This document shows positions 24,880-33,001 of a stretch of 64,000 nucleotides of DNA, in pieces. Location: NCBI GenBank assembly GCA_020633675.1, contig JACKDE010000005.1, positions 62,001 through 126,000 of the forward strand, given 5' to 3'. The position numbers and the translations under genes were made by a program. The notes under the pieces were generated by a model that saw only the letters and a list, made by a program, of their open reading frames with translations, did not search any database and was not told the origin of the DNA. Within the stretch, counting starts at the first letter, position 1; each line of letters begins with the position of its first letter. This DNA comes from Deferribacteres bacterium (GTDB lineage Bacteria > Zhuqueibacterota > Zhuqueibacteria > Zhuqueibacterales > Geothermadaptataceae).

Positions 24880-27270
24880 ATGTTTAAAAATTATCTGAAA
24901 ATTGCGCTTCGAACGCTGAGAAAAAACAAGGTCTATTCCTTGATCAATTTAGGCGGTTTGGCAATCGGTATGGCCTGCTGTCTGCTGATTGCGCTGTACG
25001 TGCGCGACGAATTGTCCTATGACCAATTCCACAAGAACGCAGATCGCATTTACCGGGTAATCGCCGAGTCCGGGCGCGAGCAGCAACGCGCGTTTGATTC
25101 CGCCAACAGCTCGTTTCCGATTGGCCCTGCGCTGCGGGATGCCTATCCCGAAGTGCTCGAAACGGTGCGCTTTCGCGAAGGTTCTCAGAGCGTTCTGAGC
25201 TACGGCCAACAGAACTTTGCCGAGAAAAAATTCTATTTTGCCGATCCGGGTGTATTCGAGGTCTTCAGCTTTCCACTCAGGAGCGGCAATCCCAAAACGG
25301 CCCTGGCCCAGCCAAACAATGTCGTGCTGACAGCCAGCATGGCGCAAAAATATTTTGGAGAGCAGGACCCCATTGGCAAAGTGCTGCATTACGAAGGCTG
25401 GGCCGGGCCGGCAGATTTGACCGTGACCGGCGTGCTTGACGATTTGCCGCACAACACCCAGTTCGATTTTGATTTTCTCGGCTCGCTGCTCATCGTCGAG
25501 AATGAAGAATTTCCCTGGACATGGTTCACCTCGCTGTGGACCTATGTGTTGCTGCCCGAGGGTTTCCCACCCGCACAATTGGAGCAAAAATTTCCGGATT
25601 TTTTCGAGCGCCACATCAAGCCGAACCTCGGCGACGACGAAAGCTGGTTTGCACTCGGTTTGGAGCCGTTGCCACGCATTCACTTGCATTCCCAGCTCGA
25701 CATTCAAATGAAGCCGACCAGCAACATTGTGTACGTGTACCTGTTCTCCGCAATTGCGGTGATCATTCTCCTGATGGCCTGCATCAATTTTACCAATCTC
25801 GCCACCGCACACTCGCTCAAGCGCGCCAAAGAGGTCGGCATGCGCAAAGCGCTCGGCGGATGGCGCCGCTCGCTGGTGGTGCAGTTCCTGGGCGAATCGT
25901 TTGTTTACTGCCTGCTCGCCCTGGCGGCGGCGATTGCCATGACCGAGCTGGCAGTACCGTATTTTAATCAGCTTACCGGCAAAGCAATCCACATCCATTA
26001 TTTCAGCGATAGCTTCATTTTGCCGCTGCTTATGGGCGTTGTCGCCATAGCCGGCATCCTGGCTGGCAGCTATCCGGCAGCGATCATGTCGCGTTTTTCG
26101 CCGATTGCTGCCTTGAAGGGCAAAACCAATGCGCAAATGCCGAATAGATTTGGCCTGCGCCAGGGCCTGGTCATTTTTCAGTTCACGATGTCGATTGCCC
26201 TGATGATCGGTGTGATCGTGATTGTCAGCCAGTTGCAGTACATTCGCAGCAAAAATCTCGGTGCCAATCTCGATCAGGTGGTGGTGCTGCCGATGAGCAA
26301 GAGCGCCGATGCCTTTACCCATGAATTGAAGCAAAATCCGGCTGTGGTGGATGCCAGTGCATCGTCCCGCATCCCGGTCAATCTCGAGAGTTTTGACACC
26401 CGCCCGGTCTATATCGAGGGCATCGAAAAGCCGGTGCAGATGGAAAATTTCAACATCGACGAGAATTTTTTGGCGACTTATAAAATCGAAATGATTGCCG
26501 GGCGCAATTTGTCTGCACAACTCGCCAGCGATTCGAGTGCGTTTTTGCTCAATGAGTCGGCGGTGCACGCGTTTGGCTGGGGCCCGCCTGAGAATGCCAT
26601 CGGCAAGGAGATCGGCTGGCAATTCAACTACAAAAAAGGCCGTGTTGTCGGCGTGGTGAAAGATTTCCACATGGTATCGTTTCGGGAATCGATTCAGCCT
26701 CTGATTTTGCACAAAATGAAACAATCCTACTGGTACAATTTTCTCTCCGTGCGTTTGCATGGCGAGAATCTATCGGAAACGCTGGCATTCGTTGAAAAAA
26801 CCTGGCGAAAATTCAATCCGAAGGGCGGCTACGAGTATTTTTTCGCCGATGACAGTTTTGCCAAAATCCATCGCGCCGATGCCCGTTTTGGTAAGATCGT
26901 CGAGCTGTTCACCCTCATGGCGATCGTTATTTCCTTTCTTGGCCTGCTGGGTTTGGCAGCCTATTCGGCGCAGCAGCGCACCAAGGAAATCGGTGTGCGC
27001 AAGGTACTTGGCGCCAGCGTAGCAAGCGTTCTGACCTTGCTTTCGAAAGATTTTATCAAACTGGTGCTGTTGGCCAATCTGCTGGCCTGGCCGGTTGCCT
27101 GGTTTGCCATGAACCGCTGGCTGCAAAACTTTGCCTATCGTGTGGAGGTCGGTTGGTGGGTATTTGCACTCGCCGGTGGGCTGGCCCTGCTGATCGCATT
27201 GCTGACCGTCAGCACGCAGGCGATTCGTGCCGCGCTGGCCAATCCGGTTGACGCGCTGCACAATGAATAA
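24880..27270 (+). CDS. FtsX/MacB-like permease 4 of 9
   Basis: This 796-residue member starts at one of two adjacent ATGs (24877 or 24880) behind GGAG. It begins MFKNYLKIALRTLRKNKVYS and ends RAALANPVDALHNE. Coupling motifs are KEVGMRKALGG (about 314) and KEIGVRKVLGA (about 700). The second half (residues 690-796) is strongly similar to permeases 1-3 and 5, while the ectodomains differ. It ends the first run of four permeases; a 180-bp spacer with no feature follows, then the beta-propeller gene. Confidence 0.88.
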   Translation: MFKNYLKIALRTLRKNKVYSLINLGGLAIGMACCLLIALYVRDELSYDQFHKNADRIYRVIAESGREQQRAFDSANSSFPIGPALRDAYPEVLETVRFREGSQSVLSYGQQNFAEKKFYFADPGVFEVFSFPLRSGNPKTALAQPNNVVLTASMAQKYFGEQDPIGKVLHYEGWAGPADLTVTGVLDDLPHNTQFDFDFLGSLLIVENEEFPWTWFTSLWTYVLLPEGFPPAQLEQKFPDFFERHIKPNLGDDESWFALGLEPLPRIHLHSQLDIQMKPTSNIVYVYLFSAIAVIILLMACINFTNLATAHSLKRAKEVGMRKALGGWRRSLVVQFLGESFVYCLLALAAAIAMTELAVPYFNQLTGKAIHIHYFSDSFILPLLMGVVAIAGILAGSYPAAIMSRFSPIAALKGKTNAQMPNRFGLRQGLVIFQFTMSIALMIGVIVIVSQLQYIRSKNLGANLDQVVVLPMSKSADAFTHELKQNPAVVDASASSRIPVNLESFDTRPVYIEGIEKPVQMENFNIDENFLATYKIEMIAGRNLSAQLASDSSAFLLNESAVHAFGWGPPENAIGKEIGWQFNYKKGRVVGVVKDFHMVSFRESIQPLILHKMKQSYWYNFLSVRLHGENLSETLAFVEKTWRKFNPKGGYEYFFADDSFAKIHRADARFGKIVELFTLMAIVISFLGLLGLAAYSAQQRTKEIGVRKVLGASVASVLTLLSKDFIKLVLLANLLAWPVAWFAMNRWLQNFAYRVEVGWWVFALAGGLALLIALLTVSTQAIRAALANPVDALHNE

Positions 27271-27450
27271 TTTCAAGGACCGATGAACGGCAAGGCGCTT
27301 CCACTTCAAATCACGAACCCCCAATACACCATTCAAATCCAGCTTGAAAGCTGCTGTGGATGGCGCAAAAGAAAATTTCTATCAACGCTTGGCCCTTTAA
27401 ATCGTCTGTTCATTTTGAATGTCTCGGCGAAATTTTAATGAGGATTCGTC

Positions 27451-28695
27451 ATGAACAGCATATCGGCCAGGCGACTGATGATCATCGCATGCGTGGTTAT
27501 CCCCCATTTCAGCGCCCTCGCTTTTCAAAACAGCGATCAAAAAGTATTCGACTGGCCGCGCTTTCGCGGGCCCGAGGGCAACGGCATTTCCCAGGAGAGC
27601 AGCCTGCTCAAAACCTGGCCAGCGGGCGGCCCGCAACAACTGTGGCGCATGCTGCTCGGCATCGGCTATTCCGGCATGTCGGTGCAAAACAATCGCCTGT
27701 ACACCATGGACAGCGATTCGAGCGCAGAGTCTGTGCTGTGCCTGAATGCCAGCAGTGGTGAACTGCTCTGGCGTCAAAACATCGGCCCGCAGTACAAAAA
27801 TTCCTACGGCGACGGCCCGCGCGCCACGCCAACGCTGGAGGGCGACCGGCTCTATGCCCTCGGTGCACAGGGCAAATTGCTGGCAGCCAATTCCGCAACC
27901 GGCGAGCTGATCTGGCAGGTCGATCTCACCGAACGCTTTACCTTCAAACCACCGCAGTACTGGTGGGGCTTCAGCGGCTCGCCCTTCATCGATGGCGATT
28001 TGCTGCTGGTGCAGGCTGGCGGCGACGGCGAAAACACCATCGCGGCATTCAACAAAAACACTGGCGCGCTCGTCTGGTCGCGCGTTGCCGGATTTGCGGC
28101 CTACACCACCCCCATTGCTATCGACATGCACGGCAAACGGCAATACATTTTCGTCACCGCCCACGACGTCGTTTCGATGTCGGCGGATGGCAACATCAAC
28201 TGGAGCTACAATTGGGGCGGCTGGTTTATCAAAATCGCCATGCCGGTTTTTGTGCCACCGGACAAAATTTTTGTGTCTGCCGCCTATGATATCGGCGCGG
28301 TTTTGCTGCAGATCGGCGCACAGGGCGATTCGGTTTCGGTGCGCGAAGTCTGGAAAAGCCGGGTGATGTCGAACCATTTCCATTCGTCGGTTTTGCTGGG
28401 AGACTATCTCTACGGTTTCGACAACGGCACGCTGAAGTGCATCGAGGTCGAGACCGGCACCGAGAAATGGGGCAAGCGGCGGCTGGGCAAAGGCTCCCTC
28501 ATCTACGCCGACGGCATGCTGATCGTTCTGGGCGAGCGCGGACAACTGGTGCTGGTGGAGGCCAATCCGCAGCAGTACGTTGAACTGGCCCGCCATCAGG
28601 CGCTCAGCGGCCGAAGCTGGACGCCGCCGACTTTAGCCGATGGCAAGCTCTATTTGCGAAATCAGACGGAACTGCTGTGCCTGAAGATGAAATAA
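27451..28695 (+). CDS. Exported PQQ-type beta-propeller protein
   Basis: This 414-residue protein has an N-terminal signal peptide (about 1-26) and a repeat-rich body. It contains the DWPRFRGPEGNGIS block typical of PQQ-like propellers in FCB and planctomycete bacteria, then blades such as LCLNASSGELLWRQ, LLAANSATGELIWQ and AAFNKNTGALVWS. These proteins resemble BamB or the propeller of quinoprotein dehydrogenases, but no catalytic dehydrogenase residues can be assigned. A GAGGAT lies upstream of the ATG. It sits between permeases 4 and 5 in the same direction. Role unknown, likely periplasmic binding or scaffold. Confidence 0.8.
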   Translation: MNSISARRLMIIACVVIPHFSALAFQNSDQKVFDWPRFRGPEGNGISQESSLLKTWPAGGPQQLWRMLLGIGYSGMSVQNNRLYTMDSDSSAESVLCLNASSGELLWRQNIGPQYKNSYGDGPRATPTLEGDRLYALGAQGKLLAANSATGELIWQVDLTERFTFKPPQYWWGFSGSPFIDGDLLLVQAGGDGENTIAAFNKNTGALVWSRVAGFAAYTTPIAIDMHGKRQYIFVTAHDVVSMSADGNINWSYNWGGWFIKIAMPVFVPPDKIFVSAAYDIGAVLLQIGAQGDSVSVREVWKSRVMSNHFHSSVLLGDYLYGFDNGTLKCIEVETGTEKWGKRRLGKGSLIYADGMLIVLGERGQLVLVEANPQQYVELARHQALSGRSWTPPTLADGKLYLRNQTELLCLKMK

Positions 28696-28727
28696 TTTGG
28701 ATATGCTTTCGTTTACGCGGCTAATAT

Positions 28728-28860
28728 TTGACAGGATCAGCAAGATTGACAGGATAGAACGGGCTTTTTACGTGGTTTTTAATCGGCATTTTTTTACCAT
28801 AATCGCTTCGCAAATAATTGTTTTCCTGTCGATCATGTCAATCATGTCGAAATTGTCCTG
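28728..28860. repeat. Inverted repeat of GACAGGAT/ATCCTGTC-type units
   Basis: The left arm has TTGACAGGATCAGC and GATTGACAGGATAG. The right arm has CCTGTCGATCATGTCAATC and a further GTCCTG. The arms are reverse-complementary over GATTGACA and ACAGGA units and bracket about 65 bp. It resembles the dispersed ACAGGATT-type intergenic elements of many FCB genomes. Confidence 0.7.
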
Positions 28861-28917
28861 GAATTTCACGTCCATCGATATGAAGCCACAAATTGCTTGA
28901 ACAGAGGAGGATTTATA

Positions 28918-29625
28918 GTGATTGCACGATTTCTCATCTGCATCGGCATGATCTCATTCATATCTGCCAACTCGTTCGCGCAAGACAAAGACATCCCGGT
29001 CGAGGCGATCATCGAAAAGCATATCGCGGCGCGCGGCGGCATGGACAACATCAAACAACTGCAGTCGATCCGGCTGAGCGGGCTGCATATTTTCCGTGGT
29101 CAGGAATTTCCGCTGATGATACAGCGCCGGCGGCCCAATATGTTCCGGCTGGAAACCAGCAGTGGCTACGGCCCGGAAATGTACCTTTTTGATGGCGAGA
29201 CCGCCCATGCGATCGATGCAAAGAGCGGCGACAAAAAAGCCATCCGTGACCCCCGCATACGGCATTTCGTCGAGATGATGGCCGACTTTGACGGCGCATT
29301 GGTCGATTACAAAAGCAAAGGCCACCAAATTGCGCTTGCCGGCACTGAAAGCATCGAAGGCCAGCCAGCTTATGTGCTGGAGGTGGCGCTGCAGAATGGC
29401 CCTAAAGAGCAGTGGTTCCTCGATGCGCAATCGTTTCTGCCGGTCAAACGCAGCTCGACTTTCATGGACGAGGACGGCCAGCAAACACAATCGCTCTATT
29501 TTATGGACTATGCGCCGGTGGAGGGCTACATGATCCCGCATTACTTCGAGCGCAATGCCGGCCACTACGTCTACGGCTACGAAATCGAGCGAGTCGAAAT
29601 CAATCCGGGCGATACCAACCAATGA
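28918..29625 (+). CDS. LolA-like outer-membrane lipoprotein-sorting protein
   Basis: This 235-residue protein has a signal peptide ending SANSFAQ at about 22 and a LolA/LppX-type beta fold. The body begins with IIEKHIAARGGMDNIKQLQ and has MFRLETS, MYLFDGETAHAID and PAYVLEV, typical of the family of periplasmic lipoprotein carriers. The start is a GTG at 28918 behind AGAGGAGG. An in-frame TTG 21 nt upstream would place the Shine-Dalgarno inside the gene and is rejected. It lies within an array of LolC/MacB-type permeases, which hints at a link to lipoprotein or lipid traffic, but this is inference. Confidence 0.75.
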   Translation: MIARFLICIGMISFISANSFAQDKDIPVEAIIEKHIAARGGMDNIKQLQSIRLSGLHIFRGQEFPLMIQRRRPNMFRLETSSGYGPEMYLFDGETAHAIDAKSGDKKAIRDPRIRHFVEMMADFDGALVDYKSKGHQIALAGTESIEGQPAYVLEVALQNGPKEQWFLDAQSFLPVKRSSTFMDEDGQQTQSLYFMDYAPVEGYMIPHYFERNAGHYVYGYEIERVEINPGDTNQ

Positions 29626-29635
29626 AAGGAACAGG

Positions 29636-29998
29636 ATGGCGACCACCAAAACCACCATTCCGCAAGATAAAATAGACCGATACGAACGCGTGCTGGCCAT
29701 GCACCCTGAACTTGTGAGAAAAGGCGCGGCCAATCCCTACACATCTCTGAACGGCCACATGTTCAGCGGTCTCAACAAAGAAGGCGAACTCGGCTTGCGT
29801 TTATCAAAAACCGACCGTGAAGCGTTTCAAGCCAGGTACAACTCTCCGCCTTTCATATCCTACAACACGATCATGAAAGAGTACGTCAATGTGCCGGAAG
29901 AGCTGTTCGATCAGCCGGAGGAACTGCTGCACTATTTCGATCTGAGCCTGGCGTACATCAAGAGCTTGAAGCCAAAGCCGACAAAACGATCCACATAA
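29636..29998 (+). CDS. Small TfoX N-terminal-like domain protein
   Basis: This 120-residue cytoplasmic protein has no signal peptide. The stretch GHMFSGLNKEGELGLRLS, then DREAFQARYN and MKEYVNVPEELF, fits the TfoX/Sxy N-terminal (MmcQ/YjbR-like) domain at residues about 30-105. AAAGGAACAGG precedes the ATG. It follows the LolA-like gene by 10 nt and probably shares its transcript. The function of this domain in stand-alone proteins is unclear, and its presence between envelope genes is unexplained. Confidence 0.65.
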   Translation: MATTKTTIPQDKIDRYERVLAMHPELVRKGAANPYTSLNGHMFSGLNKEGELGLRLSKTDREAFQARYNSPPFISYNTIMKEYVNVPEELFDQPEELLHYFDLSLAYIKSLKPKPTKRST

Positions 29999-30516
29999 AA
30001 TTATCATATTTGAAAGCCAGTTTAGCAAAAATGATCCGGTGCGTTCGTTTGCAGGGGCATAGTGCGCCTCGCTGCTGTCACGCATTGCGCCGTTATTCCA
30101 AAAATTTAAGTTTTGATCTCCCCTGTCCCACCTCGATAAAACGCTATATCGTTCCTACCAATCCGATCGATCTCAGTATTTGTCTCAAAATTCAAAACGC
30201 TATAGCCCAAAATCGCCGAGGATACGGAGCGCAGAGAAATTTGACGGCAATGCCACTCTCTTTGGCCCGGTCATGCGCTTTGGCAACAAAACTGTTCATG
30301 TGCGTACAGGCGGTGTAATGCGGGCGGATACATTGCTTGCGCAGACAGCACTTTGCAAAGTCACCAACCGTTCAAAATCGGCTCTGGCTCTATTTTTGAA
30401 CACATTGCCGGGTTAAGAGCGCCGCTGTTATCCGAATGTGTTACGATCAGCTTCAGTAACCAATCGGATTTTGAAAACAGCACAATGAATTTGTCATGCG
30501 GAAACGGAGAGAGATG
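29999..30516. other. Intergenic stretch without recognisable features
   Basis: I see no gene, terminator or clear repeat here apart from a short direct repeat AAAACGCTATA (two copies, about 30139 and 30198). Confidence 0.5.
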
Positions 30517-32916
30517 ATGTTGAAAAACTACCTGAAAATTGCCTGGCGCACCCTGGGTCGAAATAAAAGCAATGCATTGATCAATGTGCTTGGCCTGGCT
30601 ATTGGCATGGCCTGCGCTGTGCTTATTTTGCTGTTTGTGCAGGATGAGCTGTCGTACGATGCTTTTCATCAAAAGCGTGATCGCATCTTTCGCATCGCAG
30701 GCGAGTACGATCAGGGTGGCACCAGCCGCAATCGCAGCGCCATGACCACCTACCGCATGAAGCCCTGGCTGGATGCCTCGTTCCCGGACATTAAAAATGT
30801 GGTGCGCCTCGATCCGCGCAGCACCGGTGTGGTGAAATTGGACGATCAGCTCTTCCAGAAAAGCAACGTGCTGTACGCAGACGAGAAGTTTTTTGAGCTT
30901 TTCACCTATACCTGGCTGCAGGGCGATCCCGCCACCGCGCTGGCTGAGCCCAACACCCTGGTGCTGTCGCATTCTGCTGCACAAAAATACTTCGACAGCG
31001 CCAATCCGCTCGGCGAAATTCTGCAAGTTAACGGTGTGCCGGTCAAGATTACCGGCGTGATCGCGGACATGCCCGCCAGCAGCCATTTTCATGGCGATTT
31101 TATACTGTCGATGAAAACCGCCGAGCCAGCCTACCCAAACTGGATTTTGACCAACGCCACCGGCACCAGCCATTATACCTACGTCGAGCTGAACGACGGC
31201 ATCGCGCCCGAAACCATCGAGCGCCAGCTTGCCGAATTTATGCGAACAAAAGACGAGCGTTTTGCTGCCGAGCGGCGCTATTTTTTGCAGCCACTGGCAG
31301 ACATCCACCTGCATTCACACCTCAACAGCGAGATCGAAGCGAACGGCGACATCCTGTATGTATACCTGCTGTCGGTCGTCGCGGTGATCATTTTGATGAT
31401 GGCCTGTATCAACTATATGAACCTGGCGGTGGCGCGCGCAGCAAACCGCTCCACCGAAGTCGGGCTGCGCAAAGTGGTTGGCGCCAGTCGTCGGCAGTTG
31501 GCGACGCAATTTCTCGGCGAGTCGGTGATCACCGCGCTTGCGGCGCTGTTTTTCGCGGTGATTTTGGTTGAACTGAGCATGCCCTATTTCAATGCCCTGG
31601 CTGGCAAGTCGCTGCATTTCGAGGTGCTGCAAAATGTGCCGCTTTTTGCCGGTCTGACGTTTTTTGCCATCGCGATTGGCTTGCTGTCGGGCAGCTACCC
31701 CGCGGCCTTTTTGTCAGCCATGCATTCGATCAGCACGCTCAAAGGCCAGCTCACTCGCAGCGGCTCGATGGGATTGCGCAAGGGGCTGGTGCTGGTGCAG
31801 TTTGTCGCTTCCGTGGCTTTGCTTGCCGGCACGCTGCTGATTTATGATCAGATCAATTTTATGCAGAACAAAAAGCTCGGTATCGATGCAGAGCATGTGC
31901 TGACGGTACCGCTGGCAAACAATGAAATCGCTGACAAGTTCGAGCAGTTGCGGACGGTATTGCAGGAAAATCCGAATATTTTGCATGTTGCTGCCACAAA
32001 CAATCCGCTGCCGGCGCGCGTGTCCAACTGGCGCGAATACGATCTCGAAGGCAGAGAAGAAGACGTGATGATCCCGACCATGGTGGTGACACATGATTTC
32101 TTTGCCACCCTCAAAACCGATTTCATTGCAGGGCGCGATTTCGAGCGGACTTTTGGCACCGACGACCGCGAGGCTTACATCCTTAACGAGTCTGCTGCAA
32201 AGTTTTTAGAGCTGGAAGCGCCGCTCGGAACGGCACTCAACGGCAGGATCTACGACGGTACCACATGGGGCAGGAAACAAGCCAAAATCATCGGCGTGGT
32301 GCGGGATTTTCATATGGCTTCGCTGCATACCGAAATCCAGCCGACGGTCTTTTCACTGCACACGCAGCAAACCACACCGCTACGCACCATGGCGATCAAA
32401 GTCAATGCCGACCAGCTTGCCAGTACGCTCAGTTTTATCGAAAAGAACTGGCACGAGATGATTCCCCAGCAGCCGTTCAGTTTCAATTTTCTAAATGAAA
32501 GTGTGGACAAGCTTTACCACGCCGAGCGCCGATTTCTGCAGGTTTTTTTGACGTTCACTCTGCTGGCGATTGCGGTGACCTGTCTCGGCGTGCTGGGGCT
32601 GTCGGCTTACACCGCGCAGCAACGCCGTCGCGAGATTGGCATTCGCAAAGTGCTGGGCGCCACGGTGCCGAACATTCTGCTGGTTTTGTCGAGCGGCTTT
32701 GTCAAGCTGGTACTAATTGCCAACTTGCTGGCCTGGCCCATCGCCTGGTACGCGATGCACAAGTGGCTGGAGAACTTTGCCTACCGGGTCGATATCGGCT
32801 GGTGGGTGTTTGCGTTGGCCGGTGGGCTGGCGCTGCTGATCGCCTTGCTAACCGTGAGCACGCAGGCCATCCGCGCTGCATTGGCCAATCCGGTCGATTC
32901 GCTGCGGTATGAATAA
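30517..32916 (+). CDS. FtsX/MacB-like permease 5 of 9
   Basis: This 799-residue member starts at one of two adjacent ATGs behind GGAGAGAG and begins MLKNYLKIAWRTLGRNKSN. Coupling motifs are TEVGLRKVVGA (about 310) and REIGIRKVLGA (about 703, with QQRRR in place of QQRTK). It ends RAALANPVDSLRYE. The first ectodomain has a distinct VVRLDPRSTGVV region. TM layout is as for permease 1. It opens the second run of permeases after the three-gene interruption. Confidence 0.88.
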   Translation: MLKNYLKIAWRTLGRNKSNALINVLGLAIGMACAVLILLFVQDELSYDAFHQKRDRIFRIAGEYDQGGTSRNRSAMTTYRMKPWLDASFPDIKNVVRLDPRSTGVVKLDDQLFQKSNVLYADEKFFELFTYTWLQGDPATALAEPNTLVLSHSAAQKYFDSANPLGEILQVNGVPVKITGVIADMPASSHFHGDFILSMKTAEPAYPNWILTNATGTSHYTYVELNDGIAPETIERQLAEFMRTKDERFAAERRYFLQPLADIHLHSHLNSEIEANGDILYVYLLSVVAVIILMMACINYMNLAVARAANRSTEVGLRKVVGASRRQLATQFLGESVITALAALFFAVILVELSMPYFNALAGKSLHFEVLQNVPLFAGLTFFAIAIGLLSGSYPAAFLSAMHSISTLKGQLTRSGSMGLRKGLVLVQFVASVALLAGTLLIYDQINFMQNKKLGIDAEHVLTVPLANNEIADKFEQLRTVLQENPNILHVAATNNPLPARVSNWREYDLEGREEDVMIPTMVVTHDFFATLKTDFIAGRDFERTFGTDDREAYILNESAAKFLELEAPLGTALNGRIYDGTTWGRKQAKIIGVVRDFHMASLHTEIQPTVFSLHTQQTTPLRTMAIKVNADQLASTLSFIEKNWHEMIPQQPFSFNFLNESVDKLYHAERRFLQVFLTFTLLAIAVTCLGVLGLSAYTAQQRRREIGIRKVLGATVPNILLVLSSGFVKLVLIANLLAWPIAWYAMHKWLENFAYRVDIGWWVFALAGGLALLIALLTVSTQAIRAALANPVDSLRYE

Positions 32917-33001
32917 ATGCACTTGCAACGGCAAAGCAGGTTGCGTTATCTGTTTTCAGATCAAAAACGAATGCAGTGAATTCAAAACATAAGGCTTAAA
33001 A

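Noticed and set aside
24949..26760. 603-codon minus-strand open frame opposite permease 4
   Set aside because: It is a shadow created by the codon bias of the permease gene; it contains no domain motif and has no ribosome binding site.
27397..28596. 399-codon minus-strand frame opposite the propeller gene
   Set aside because: The plus-strand propeller repeats and signal peptide are clear, and the opposite frame is compositionally a shadow.
28897..28920. TTG at 28897 as start of the LolA-like gene
   Set aside because: The strong Shine-Dalgarno AGAGGAGG lies downstream of it and upstream of GTG at 28918.
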